This document shows positions 19,397-27,252 of a stretch of DNA of 42,380 nt, one piece after another. Made by a program: the position numbers and the translations under genes. The stretch covers positions 1-42,380 of the forward strand of contig DRJK01000073.1 in the NCBI GenBank assembly GCA_011052215.1, written 5' to 3'. The notes below the pieces were generated by a model, which ran no database searches, was not told the origin of the DNA, and saw only the letters and a list, made by a program, of their open reading frames with translations. Position 1 is the stretch's first letter, and every line of letters starts with the position of its first letter. The stretch comes from Gammaproteobacteria bacterium. GTDB taxonomy: Bacteria > Pseudomonadota > Gammaproteobacteria > JAADHQ01.

Positions 19397-20344
19397 ATGA
19401 GACATGATACCGGCCTGTATATCGGTGAAGCACTGGCACGCTATGGCTTCAGCAATCACCCTTTTGGTTGTGACCGGCACGATGCGTTTGTTGATGCATT
19501 TAACCTGACCGCCAGTCAGTCGAAAATCGACATTCTTCAACCCGCCGTGGCAGAGCAGGACAAGATAGAATACTTCCATACCCATGATTATGTAGAAAAG
19601 GTAAAGACACTGTCTGCCAGCGGCTCAGGCTTTCTGGATCACGGTGACACACCTGCCTTCAAGGGGGTCTACGAGGCTGCGGCCACCGTCGTGGGTACCG
19701 GTCTGTCCGCGATACAGGATATTACCCTGGGATTTCATAAACGCGCCTTTATTCCGATTGCCGGCCTGCACCATGCACGCCGCGAACTGGCCGCCGGTTT
19801 TTGTGTATTCAATGATTGCGGGGTCATAATCGAGGCGTTGCGACGTGACCACGACGTCCGGCGCATTGCCTATATCGACATCGACGCTCACCATGGCGAT
19901 GGTGTTTTTTATGCCTTTGAATATGACCCCGATCTGATTTTTATCGACCTGCATGAGGACCCGCGCTTCCTTTACCCCGGCACCGGTTTTGCCAGTGAAA
20001 CAGGCAAGGGGGCGGCCAGAGGAACAAAACTGAATATACCCATGCGTCCACAGGCCAATGATGATGACTTCATGGTGGCCTGGCAACAGGTCGAAAAATT
20101 TCTTGAGCAACATAAACCTGAATTTATTTTGTTTCAGTGTGGTGCCGACAGCTTAAAAGGTGATCCGATAACCGACATGGCATATTCAGAGAAATCGCAT
20201 GCCTACGCTACTGATCGTCTGTGCGTCCTTGCAAATCAGTACTGTGAAGGAAAATTGCTGGCCATGGGCGGGGGTGGATATAACCACAGCAACCTGGCAA
20301 AGGCATGGTGCGCCGTTGTAGAGACAATGATCAGGATTGCTTGA
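19397..20344 (+). CDS. Histone-deacetylase-like (AcuC/APAH type) amidohydrolase
   Basis: This 315-aa zinc hydrolase belongs to the arginase/deacetylase superfamily. Bacterial members remove acetyl groups from proteins, polyamines or small amides; the substrate here is unknown. The key residues are visible: GLHHARRELAAGFCVFND around residue 120 (active-site His-His), DIDAHHGDGV with zinc-binding Asp and His, the later acidic ligand in QCGADSLKGDP, and the Gly-rich GGGGYN with the catalytic Tyr. It has the class II-like opening TGLYIGEALARYGF and no extra domains. It sits downstream of apaH. Repeat copy 3 and the old folA terminator follow. Confidence 0.88.
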   Translation: MRHDTGLYIGEALARYGFSNHPFGCDRHDAFVDAFNLTASQSKIDILQPAVAEQDKIEYFHTHDYVEKVKTLSASGSGFLDHGDTPAFKGVYEAAATVVGTGLSAIQDITLGFHKRAFIPIAGLHHARRELAAGFCVFNDCGVIIEALRRDHDVRRIAYIDIDAHHGDGVFYAFEYDPDLIFIDLHEDPRFLYPGTGFASETGKGAARGTKLNIPMRPQANDDDFMVAWQQVEKFLEQHKPEFILFQCGADSLKGDPITDMAYSEKSHAYATDRLCVLANQYCEGKLLAMGGGGYNHSNLAKAWCAVVETMIRIA

Positions 20345-20360
20345 TACGGTCAATTATGAA

Positions 20361-20383
20361 ATAAAAAACCGGGAGACCCGGTT
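20361..20383 (-). terminator. Rho-independent terminator, probably of folA before element insertion
   Basis: Read on the minus strand, AACCGGG (complement of 20377-20383), a 3-nt loop and CCCGGTT (complement of 20367-20373) form a perfect 7-bp stem, followed by a run of six T and ATT. It is oriented for transcripts arriving from folA but now lies beyond repeat copy 3, more than 220 bp after the folA stop. The plus-strand side has no T-run, so it does not look like a terminator for the deacetylase gene. Confidence 0.75.
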
Positions 20384-20398
20384 ACCCAGATCTTTCAT

Positions 20399-20631
20399 CA
20401 CTGTTGCCCCGTTAACTTTATGAAGCACATATCAATGTGAGGACATGGAATCGGTAAGCCTGATCAAGGCCGTCTGCCGCACGGGCGCGGCAGCCGAGCC
20501 GCCATGGATGGCATGTTTTGCGTGTCTTGATCAGGCTTGCCGGTTTCATGTCCGGTTTCCCAATTTAGCCCAAAATGCACTTGCCGTTTACATTTCAACT
20601 ACATTTGTCATGGGTTAACGGGGCAACAGTG
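20399..20631 (-). mobile_element. MITE-like hairpin element, copy 3 (complete, inverted)
   Basis: This 233-bp member is in opposite orientation to copies 1 and 2. Terminal inverted repeats CACTGTTGCCCCGTTAAC (20399-20416) and GTTAACGGGGCAACAGTG (20614-20631) match perfectly. The flanking 9-bp direct repeat ATCTTTCAT (20390-20398 and 20632-20640) is also perfect, the clearest evidence that this is a transposed unit with 9-bp target duplication. The hairpin arms contain GCCTGATCAAG and CTTGATCAGGC. The right end overlaps the folA coding region and supplies its last codons. There is no ORF of its own. Confidence 0.92.
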
Positions 20632-21123
20632 ATCTTTCATTCTTTCATATATCATAAATGTACATGCATATGCATTTTTTTCATCTACCGTACTTTCCGA
20701 ACACTGCACTTCCTTCCAGCCACCCATGTCAAACCGCGGAAACCAGACATCGCCCTCGAACTGACCATGCACCTGCGTGATATACAGCCTGTCCACTGTT
20801 GGTAACATCTGCTGATAAAATGATGCTCCACCAATGATCATGATTTCTTCTGCATCACCTGCAACTGCCAGGGCTTCGTCGATAGAATGCACGACATCAA
20901 CACCTTCGGCCTGATAAGCCCGGTCATGCGTAATGACAATATTCTGTCGATCTGGCAAGGCTCTGGCACCGAATGATTCGAAGGTTTTACGTCCCATCAC
21001 AATTGGTTTACCCATGGTATTCTGGCGAAACCATTTCATATCGGCAGGCAGCTTCCATGGCAGGCTATTGTTTATACCAATGACACGGTTTTCATCCATG
21101 GCCCATATGAGGGAGATGATCAA
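20608..21123 (-). CDS. folA: Dihydrofolate reductase FolA (C-terminus recoded by a mobile element)
   Basis: FolA reduces dihydrofolate to tetrahydrofolate with NADPH, serving the neighbouring thyA, which produces dihydrofolate. Conserved features are ISLIWAMDENRVIG, the LPWKLPADMKWFR loop, GRKTFESFG, and IMIIGGASFYQQML. The start is a TTG at 21123 with GGAG 8 nt upstream, both inside a perfect 13-bp inverted repeat. Residues HCCPVNP and the stop codon at the very end are encoded by the terminal repeat of the inserted element. The catalytic domain ends before this (ERMK at about residue 163), so activity is probably kept. Total length is 171 aa, against 159 in E. coli. Confidence 0.94.
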   Translation of the reverse strand: MIISLIWAMDENRVIGINNSLPWKLPADMKWFRQNTMGKPIVMGRKTFESFGARALPDRQNIVITHDRAYQAEGVDVVHSIDEALAVAGDAEEIMIIGGASFYQQMLPTVDRLYITQVHGQFEGDVWFPRFDMGGWKEVQCSESTVDEKNAYACTFMIYERMKDHCCPVNP

Positions 21124-21138
21124 ACGATCATCTCCCTC
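21109..21138. promoter_or_regulatory. Perfect hairpin over the folA ribosome binding site and start
   Basis: GAGGGAGATGATC (21109-21121) and GATCATCTCCCTC (21126-21138) form a perfect 13-bp inverted repeat with a 4-nt loop. In the folA mRNA the 5' arm contains the GGAG ribosome binding site, the loop contains part of the UUG start, and the 3' arm is codons 2-6. An AUG just after the GGAG opens only a three-codon frame (M-I-V-stop) whose UGA overlaps the UUG. The structure would hide the binding site; regulation is an inference. Confidence 0.5.
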
Positions 21139-21196
21139 AGTAACGGGTGGCTAGTGACTGGTAACAAGGTATAATTCATAATTAAATATCATATAT

Positions 21197-21282
21197 GTCC
21201 CGTTAACCCATGACGAATGTAGTTGAAATGTAAGCGGCAAGTACGCTTCGGGCTAACCCGCAATCCGGACATGAAACCGGCA
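21197..21282 (+). mobile_element. MITE-like hairpin element, copy 4 (left half only)
   Basis: About 86 bp matches the left half of the family, from GTCCCGTTAACCC through the GGCTAACCCGCAATCC block to the first hairpin arm (GGACATGAAACCGGCA). The outer CACTG end and everything right of the first arm are missing. The homology stops one base short of the thyA stop codon (TCA at 21283-21285 on the plus strand). It is a decayed or deleted remnant between thyA and folA. Confidence 0.8.
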
Positions 21283-22077
21283 TCATACTGCCACTGGCGC
21301 CTTGATGTGCGGATGGCTTTGGTAATTAACCAACTCGAAGTCTTCAAATTTAAAATCAAAAATATCATTTATATCCGGATTGATATTCATATTCGGCAAT
21401 GCAAACGGCTCACGACTCAACTGCAGATCAACCTGCTCCATGTGATTATTGTATAAATGAGCATCTCCCAGGGTATGGATAAAATCACCGGGTTCAAGCC
21501 CCGTTACCTGCGCCATCATCATGGTCAGCAATGCATAGGACGCAATATTAAATGGCATGCCCAGAAAAATATCGGCACTCCGCTGATATAACTGACAGGA
21601 CAATCTGCCATCGGCAACATAAAACTGGAAAAAGGCATGGCAGGGCGGCAGGGCCATATTTTCGATTTCACCCACATTCCATGCGCTGACTATAATGCGG
21701 CGTGAGTCCGGGTTATTTTTTAACTGATTAATAACCTGGCTTATCTGATCAATATGTTTGCCGTCGGCTGCCGGCCATGAGCGCCACTGGTATCCGTACA
21801 CCGGCCCCAGGTTACCTTTTTCATCCGCCCACTCATCCCAGATTCTGACACCATTTTCCTTCAGCCATGCAATATTGGTATCACCCTTCAGAAACCAGAG
21901 TAACTCATGAAGGATCGAGCGCAGGTGACATTTCTTGGTTGTTACAAGCGGGAACCCCGCAGACAAATCAAAACGCATTTGATATCCGAACACACTGATG
22001 GTGCCGGTACCGGTACGGTCGTCCTTGTGAGTTCCGTTATCACGAACATGCCGCATCAAGTCAAGATATTGTTTCAT
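21283..22077 (-). CDS. thyA: Thymidylate synthase ThyA
   Basis: ThyA methylates dUMP to dTMP using methylene-tetrahydrofolate. The 264-aa product is the same length as E. coli ThyA. It has the [16 protein letters not shown] start region, the active-site cysteine in [12 protein letters not shown] (about residue 146), the dUMP-binding [17 protein letters not shown], and the ending IKAPVAV. It overlaps lgt by four bases (ATGA), so it is translated from the lgt transcript. folA lies 160 bp downstream with the half-copy of the repeat in between. Confidence 0.97.
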   Translation of the reverse strand: MKQYLDLMRHVRDNGTHKDDRTGTGTISVFGYQMRFDLSAGFPLVTTKKCHLRSILHELLWFLKGDTNIAWLKENGVRIWDEWADEKGNLGPVYGYQWRSWPAADGKHIDQISQVINQLKNNPDSRRIIVSAWNVGEIENMALPPCHAFFQFYVADGRLSCQLYQRSADIFLGMPFNIASYALLTMMMAQVTGLEPGDFIHTLGDAHLYNNHMEQVDLQLSREPFALPNMNINPDINDIFDFKFEDFELVNYQSHPHIKAPVAV

Positions 22078-22868
22078 TGGCCCACGCTTGCTTTTTTATT
22101 GTTACCGGCGGAGGCGATCAGATACATACCCAGCAATACCATGGGCAGAGACAGGATCTGCCCCATACTCACCCATCCAAAGGCAATAAAACCAAGTTGT
22201 TGGTCGGGTTGGCGTACAAACTCGACCATGAAACGAAATAGCCCGTAAAATAACAGAAACATGCCTGAAGCGGATCTCAAGGGTCTGGGACGTGATGAAT
22301 AAATCCACAGGATCAGAAACAAAACCAGCCCCTCAAGAAAGGCCTCATAAAGCTGGGACGGGTGAACTCCCTGCCCTCCGGGCTTGATCATAAAGGCCCA
22401 TGGTACATCAGTCACCCTGCCCCACAGCTCGTTATTAATAAAGTTGCCCACCCGGCCAACCCCGAGTCCAAGTGGAATCAACGGTGCAACGAAATCTGAA
22501 ACCTCAAAAAAGGATTTTTTGTATCGGCGTGCAAACAGCCACATCGCCAGTGTCACGCCTATCAGGCCACCATGAAATGACATCCCGCCATTCCATACCT
22601 TGATAATCATTGATGGCGTATTCAAAAATTGTTCGAAATTATAAAAAAGTATATAACCGATACGCCCGCCCAGAATAACGCCCAGCGCACCATAAAAAAT
22701 AATATCGCTTATCTGTTCGCTCGTCCACTGAACATCTTCACGAGTCGCCCTGCGCGTAGCAAACCACCATGCCAGACCGAAGGCGACCAGATACATCGCA
22801 CCATACCAGCGCACCTGCAGGGGGCCTGCCGAAAATATGACCGGATCAATCCTCGGGTATAAAATCAT
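22074..22868 (-). CDS. lgt: Prolipoprotein diacylglyceryl transferase Lgt
   Basis: Lgt transfers diacylglycerol from phosphatidylglycerol to the lipobox cysteine of prelipoproteins in the inner membrane. The sequence has about seven hydrophobic segments and the Lgt signature [16 protein letters not shown]. Other conserved blocks are [25 protein letters not shown] and [12 protein letters not shown]. Start ATG 22868 gives [15 protein letters not shown], as in the family; the frame continues 17 codons upstream without conserved residues. It overlaps thyA (ATGA), the usual lgt-thyA arrangement. Confidence 0.96.
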   Translation of the reverse strand: MILYPRIDPVIFSAGPLQVRWYGAMYLVAFGLAWWFATRRATREDVQWTSEQISDIIFYGALGVILGGRIGYILFYNFEQFLNTPSMIIKVWNGGMSFHGGLIGVTLAMWLFARRYKKSFFEVSDFVAPLIPLGLGVGRVGNFINNELWGRVTDVPWAFMIKPGGQGVHPSQLYEAFLEGLVLFLILWIYSSRPRPLRSASGMFLLFYGLFRFMVEFVRQPDQQLGFIAFGWVSMGQILSLPMVLLGMYLIASAGNNKKASVGQ

Positions 22869-22943
22869 AATCCATGAAGGGGTTTGTTTAGTGCAGTCAT
22901 TGGCGAAGCATTTTAACACGATATGCCAATGCGTGACATAAAA

Positions 22944-23035
22944 TCCGGGTTCTGCAACGACGGGCCTATGGTTATCGTGATGAGGAATACCTCAAGTTGA
23001 AAATCGTTGCAGCATTTCTTCCGTCATTACCCGGA
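22944..23035. other. Nested inverted repeats upstream of lgt
   Basis: Three nested inverted repeats share one centre: TCCGGGT (22944-22950) with ACCCGGA (23029-23035), CTGCAACGA (22952-22960) with TCGTTGCAG (23004-23012), and TGAGG (22981-22985) with CCTCA (22990-22994). Together they could fold as an RNA or cruciform about 92 nt long in the gene-free 22869-23265 interval, on either strand. On the lgt side it would lie in the leader. There is no T-run, so it is not a simple terminator. Confidence 0.4.
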
Positions 23036-23074
23036 AATGCTAATATCAACCCACACGATTCCGCGTAGACCCGG

Positions 23075-23202
23075 CTTTATAAAGCACATATAAATGTGAG
23101 GACATGGGATCGGCAAGCCGGATCGTGTCCGGCTGCCGCATCCGTGCGGCAGCCGAGCCGCCATGGATGGCATGTTTTGCGTGTCTTGATCCGGCTTGCC
23201 GG
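23075..23202 (-). mobile_element. MITE-like hairpin element, copy 5 (both ends missing)
   Basis: A 128-bp remnant in the same orientation as copy 3. It starts inside the element (TTTATAAAGCACATATAAATG), keeps the hairpin core with arms CGGCAAGCCGGATC and GATCCGGCTTGCCG, and the inner CTGCCGCATCCGTGCGGCAG stem. It ends right after the second arm. Neither terminal repeat is present, so it can no longer move as this family does. It lies in the 397-bp gap between lgt and the 109-aa gene. Confidence 0.85.
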
Positions 23203-23265
23203 GAACGTCTGCCTTTGCTGCGATGGGGAATATAACCTGTAGTGGTTTAACCAGTCTGGCGGATA

Positions 23266-23595
23266 CTACGGGTAGGCTTTGGCTAAAGGCTGCCATACCA
23301 CTGAATATTTTATTGCTATTTTTTCATCGAGCCTGTTATAAACAAACAGGCCATCCAGCATTTCATCCGGCACCCTGTTGCCCCGATCATCCTCGCCCTG
23401 CTGTGACCACATATTATGCTCGACCAGCTGGCTAAGACTATGCATCAAGTCATCAAAACGTATCTTGAATTCATTTGCCAGTTGCTTGAAATCATCAAGC
23501 CCCAGTGGCCTGCCCAGTTTCCGAAACTGCTCCAGTGCCACGGCTTCAAGCGCCACATCCCATTTTGGAATATCTTCCATCACTTGCTTATTCAT
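23266..23595 (-). CDS. Hypothetical 109-aa protein
   Basis: I do not recognise a family. The 109-aa product is soluble and mostly helical in appearance, with no signal peptide or membrane segment. The middle (LGLDDFKQLANEFKIRFDDLMHSLSQLVEHNMW) looks like a small helix-turn-helix or winged-helix-like unit, followed by VPDEMLDGLFVYNRLDEKIAIKYSVVWQPL, which could be beta-strands. That suggests a small regulatory or binding protein, but this is only an impression. Codon use matches the neighbours and the frame is clean, supporting a real gene. It is divergent from the DUF255 gene across a 210-bp AT-rich promoter region. Confidence 0.65.
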   Translation of the reverse strand: MNKQVMEDIPKWDVALEAVALEQFRKLGRPLGLDDFKQLANEFKIRFDDLMHSLSQLVEHNMWSQQGEDDRGNRVPDEMLDGLFVYNRLDEKIAIKYSVVWQPLAKAYP

Positions 23596-23713
23596 TGTTT
23601 AATAAGGACTCATTGTGCCATATTCAGAAAAATAATAAATATTCTTACCGGCTATCGGCCGAATTGTTATATTTATTAATAATAATCATTATATTGACTG
23701 TAAAATATAATAA

Positions 23714-23784
23714 TAACTAATATCAATTAGTTATGTTAAACATTACGCTATACTGAATACCCTGTTTGCTATATAGTATACTAT
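23714..23784. promoter_or_regulatory. AT-rich divergent promoter region with two palindromes
   Basis: The 210 bp between the divergent 109-aa gene and the DUF255 gene is strongly AT-rich. It contains TAACTAAT-ATCA-ATTAGTTA (23714-23733), a perfect 8-bp inverted repeat, and the perfect 12-bp palindrome ATAGTATACTAT (23773-23784) just before the DUF255 start. A TTGACT is seen at 23694-23699, without a well-spaced -10. These are candidate operators; no specific regulator can be named. Confidence 0.35.
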
Positions 23785-23805
23785 TTTACTAGGAATTATG
23801 CGAGA

Positions 23806-25887
23806 ATGAGTAGCCTGAATAAACTGGCCAATGAGACCAGCCCCTACCTCCTGCAACATGCAGACAACCCGGTTGACTGGTACCCGTGGGGCAGCGAGTC
23901 CCTGACAATTGCACGGCAACAAAACAAACCTATCCTGCTGTCCATTGGCTACTCCGCATGTCACTGGTGCCATGTCATGGCGCATGAATCATTCGAGGAT
24001 GAGACGACCGCATCCATCATGAATGAACGGTTCATTAATATAAAGGTCGACCGTGAGGAACGTCCCGATCTGGACAGGATTTACCAACGCGCACATCAAC
24101 TGCTGACACAGCGACCCGGTGGCTGGCCACTGACCATGTTTCTGATGCCTGATGATCATGTGCCCTTCTTTGCAGGCACCTATTTTCCAAATGAACCCCG
24201 TTATCAGCTCCCGTCTTTCTCCGATTTACTATGCAGGATTGATGATTTCTACAAGGAAAACCGCAGTCAGCTTGAAGAACAAAATCAGTCATTGATGCAG
24301 TCCTTGCAAAACCTGCAACCGGAAAAAAATACCGGCAACCCGTCGTTGAACCCCGCCCCGCTGGATATGTCACGTAAACAACTTGAAAACAGCATGGACT
24401 GGAAACATGGCGGCTTTGGACAGGCACCTAAATTTCCCCACCCAACCAATATCGAGCGCCTGTTACGACACTGGGCCGGGGCACGTGAAGACACGCGGGC
24501 CCTGCAAATGGCCTGCCTGTCGCTGAAACAAATGGCACAGGGCGGTCTTAACGACCAACTGGGGGGTGGTTTCTGCCGTTACTCGGTAGATGACCGATGG
24601 ATGATCCCGCATTTTGAAAAAATGCTCTATGACAATGGCCCGTTGTTAACACTTTACAGCGAGGCCTGGGCCGCGACCGGTGAACCCCTGTTTCTTGATG
24701 TGGTGAACACAACCACTGAATGGGTCATGCGTGAAATGCAATCACCCGGGGGTGGTTACTATTCCAGCCTGGATGCCGACTCGGAAGGTGAGGAAGGAAA
24801 ATTCTATGCATGGGAGCGGGATGAAATCCATGGCTTGCTGGAGACAGATGAATTTACGCTGTTTGAGCTGAGGTACGGGCTGAACAGGAAACCCAACTTT
24901 GAAGGTAAATACTACCCGCATGTCTTTATGGAATGGGGTGAAATGGCCAGACAGACCGGAAAAAATGAGCAGGAACTGACCACCATGGTCAAACAGGCAC
25001 GCGAAAAACTTTTCTGCCATCGAGAAAAACGCATCCATCCAGGCCGTGATGACAAGATTCTGACTTCATGGAACGCCCTGATGATCAAGGGCATGGCGTC
25101 TGCCGCAAGACACCTTGATCGAACGGATGTTGCCAACTCGGCCTTCAGGGCGCTCGACTTTATCAGGACGACCCTGTGGCAAGGTGATCGCCTGATGGCA
25201 ACGGTCAAGGATGGCAAGGCACACCTGAATGCCTACCTCGATGACTATGTATTTTTGATCGATGCCATCATTGAATTATCACAGGTTCGCTGGAGGGACG
25301 GTGACCTGACATTCGCGATACAACTGGCTGATGTCGTGCTGGAACAGTTTGAGGACAAACAAAACGGTGGTTTCTTTTTTACATCGAATGACCATGAACA
25401 GCTGATTGAACGGCCCAAGCCATATGGCGATGACGCAACACCATCCGGTAACGGTATCGCCGCCTTTGCGTTACAACGTCTGGGACACATTATTGGCGAC
25501 AGCCGGTATACGGAAGCTGCAGAAAAAACACTCCACAGTGCCTGGGAGTCGATCAGACAGATACCCTATGCCCATAACAGTATGTTACTGGCACTGGAAG
25601 AGCATCTCTACCCGGCGCAGATCATAATCCTGCGCGGCCAGGTGCAGGCAATGGAGGCATGGAAACAGCAATGTATCCGTGCCTATGCCCCCCGCCGAAT
25701 CACACTGGCCATACCAGCTGAATGTAATGATCTGCCAGGGATACTGGCCTCGAACAGACATAACGGGGCGAAGGTTGTGGCCACTGTTTGCAATGGGGCA
25801 CAATGCCAGGCGCCCATAGGGTCAGTAGAGGCCCTGGAGAAGGAACTGGCACAGGATAATGCCCGTGCCAGCATCCATTGGGAATAG
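23806..25887 (+). CDS. DUF255 thioredoxin-like / glycosidase-like protein (YyaL, SSP411 type)
   Basis: This 693-aa protein is of the YyaL/SSP411 type. It has an N-terminal DUF255 thioredoxin-fold domain (about residues 1-165) followed by an alpha/alpha-toroid resembling six-hairpin glycosidases. The redox motif CHWC is in [15 protein letters not shown] (about residue 50). Other family blocks are [48 protein letters not shown] and MLYDNGPLL. The biochemical role is not established. It has its own promoter region upstream and is convergent, 7 bp apart, with the PfkB-type kinase gene. Confidence 0.93.
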   Translation: MSSLNKLANETSPYLLQHADNPVDWYPWGSESLTIARQQNKPILLSIGYSACHWCHVMAHESFEDETTASIMNERFINIKVDREERPDLDRIYQRAHQLLTQRPGGWPLTMFLMPDDHVPFFAGTYFPNEPRYQLPSFSDLLCRIDDFYKENRSQLEEQNQSLMQSLQNLQPEKNTGNPSLNPAPLDMSRKQLENSMDWKHGGFGQAPKFPHPTNIERLLRHWAGAREDTRALQMACLSLKQMAQGGLNDQLGGGFCRYSVDDRWMIPHFEKMLYDNGPLLTLYSEAWAATGEPLFLDVVNTTTEWVMREMQSPGGGYYSSLDADSEGEEGKFYAWERDEIHGLLETDEFTLFELRYGLNRKPNFEGKYYPHVFMEWGEMARQTGKNEQELTTMVKQAREKLFCHREKRIHPGRDDKILTSWNALMIKGMASAARHLDRTDVANSAFRALDFIRTTLWQGDRLMATVKDGKAHLNAYLDDYVFLIDAIIELSQVRWRDGDLTFAIQLADVVLEQFEDKQNGGFFFTSNDHEQLIERPKPYGDDATPSGNGIAAFALQRLGHIIGDSRYTEAAEKTLHSAWESIRQIPYAHNSMLLALEEHLYPAQIIILRGQVQAMEAWKQQCIRAYAPRRITLAIPAECNDLPGILASNRHNGAKVVATVCNGAQCQAPIGSVEALEKELAQDNARASIHWE

Positions 25888-25894
25888 ATTGCCA

Positions 25895-26827
25895 TTACAA
25901 ACTGCGGTCATAGGCCTGTCTGAACAGTCCGGCAAACTCATCCATTGTAAACCGGTAATTCTGGGTACCATGACTGGCTATCTTGATAGAACCCATCAGG
26001 CCTGCAATCCTGCCGGTCGTATCCCAGTCCAGATCATTCATCAGCCCGTACAGAAGCCCGCCACGAAAGGCATCACCGCAACCGGTCGGGTCAATCAATT
26101 GGGTGGCCTTTGCCGGTGGTATTTCAAGACGTTTGTTTTCTGTATAGATATGAGAACCTTCACCGCCCCGGGTCACAATCAGCGCACTGACACGCTCGGC
26201 AATCTCATGTGGCGACAAGCCCGTTCTTTCCTGCAACAATTGTGACTCGTAGTCATTAACGGTGACCCATGTGGCCTGTTCGACAAATTTCAACAGGTCA
26301 TCACCGTCAAACATCGGCATCCCCTGACCCGGATCAAAAATAAATGGAATACCGGCCTCGGCAAACTGGGTGGCATGTTCAATCATGCCTTCACGGCCAT
26401 CGGGTGAGACAATGCCCATTTTAACCCCGCTGGCATCCTCGACCCTGTTTTCATGTGAAAAACCCATGGCCCCCGGATGGAAGGCGGTTATCTGGTTATC
26501 GTCCAGATCGGTGGTGATATAGGCCTGCCCTGTGTAACTTTCTTCCATCACCCTGATATGCTGACGATCGATCTTGCATTCATCCATCCAGTCGGCATAC
26601 GGTGCAAAATCCTTACCTACCGTGGCCATCGGCTTGGCCGGGCCGCCGAGTAAATTCAAACCATAGGCAATGTTACCGGCGCAACCACCAAACTCCCGCC
26701 TCATGTCCGGCACCATAAAAGAAACATTCAACATATGAACCTTGTCGGGGAGAATATGATTTTTAAACTGATCATGAAAAACCATGATAGTGTCATATGC
26801 AAAAGAACCACAAATCAGTGCAGACAT
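25895..26827 (-). CDS. PfkB/ribokinase family carbohydrate or nucleoside kinase
   Basis: This 310-aa PfkB-family kinase transfers phosphate from ATP to a sugar or nucleoside hydroxyl. It has the N-terminal GGCAGNIAYGLNLLGG signature and the C-terminal signature DPTGCGDAFRGGLLYG, whose Asp is the catalytic base. Lid segments MVPDMRREFGGC and ITTDLDDNQITAFHPGA resemble bacterial adenosine-kinase-like members, so adenosine or a pentose is a plausible substrate, but this is not proven. A good ribosome binding site (AAAAGGAA) precedes the ATG. It is the last gene of the run that starts at the gcv riboswitch, 16 bp after dgkA. Confidence 0.87.
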   Translation of the reverse strand: MSALICGSFAYDTIMVFHDQFKNHILPDKVHMLNVSFMVPDMRREFGGCAGNIAYGLNLLGGPAKPMATVGKDFAPYADWMDECKIDRQHIRVMEESYTGQAYITTDLDDNQITAFHPGAMGFSHENRVEDASGVKMGIVSPDGREGMIEHATQFAEAGIPFIFDPGQGMPMFDGDDLLKFVEQATWVTVNDYESQLLQERTGLSPHEIAERVSALIVTRGGEGSHIYTENKRLEIPPAKATQLIDPTGCGDAFRGGLLYGLMNDLDWDTTGRIAGLMGSIKIASHGTQNYRFTMDEFAGLFRQAYDRSL

Positions 26828-26843
26828 AATATTTTCCTTTTAA

Positions 26844-27221
26844 CTATTTAACTTGAAAAAACAGTTGGTATAAAACCAGGCCCCACATCACAATCACGTT
26901 CATCAAGGCCAGAAATACAGCTGCCGAGCCCATGTCCTTGGCACGACCGGAAAGCTTGTGGGGTTCTTCACCGGTTCGATCCACCACCGCCTCGATGGCC
27001 GAATTGAGTATTTCAACGATCAGCACGAGTATGAGGCTGCCCAACATGGCCATCAGATGGACAGGGTCGATTGTTAACCAGAATGCGATTGGTATCAGTA
27101 ATACTGCCAAAAGCAGTTCCTGACGAAAGGCCGCCTCATGCTTGTATACAGCACGAAACCCCTGCATGGAATATACAAAGGCATGCAGTACCCGGGAAAT
27201 CCCTGTGCGTCCTGGTTTCAT
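26844..27221 (-). CDS. dgkA: Diacylglycerol kinase DgkA
   Basis: DgkA is a small homotrimeric inner-membrane kinase that returns diacylglycerol to phosphatidic acid. The 125-aa product has the basic N-terminal amphipathic part (RVLHAFVYSMQGFRAVYKHE), three membrane helices, and the signature EILNSAIEAVVDRTG with catalytic Glu/Asn and the Asp-Arg end. Length is normal. It lies between gcvPB and the PfkB-type kinase with short gaps, so it may be on the gcv transcript. Confidence 0.94.
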   Translation of the reverse strand: MKPGRTGISRVLHAFVYSMQGFRAVYKHEAAFRQELLLAVLLIPIAFWLTIDPVHLMAMLGSLILVLIVEILNSAIEAVVDRTGEEPHKLSGRAKDMGSAAVFLALMNVIVMWGLVLYQLFFQVK

Positions 27222-27252
27222 ATCACCCCTAACCTGTTAGTAGAAAAACTGA

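Noticed and set aside
19625-20113. 162-aa minus-strand open frame
   Set aside because: Mirror frame of the deacetylase-like gene, whose active-site motifs are clear on the plus strand.
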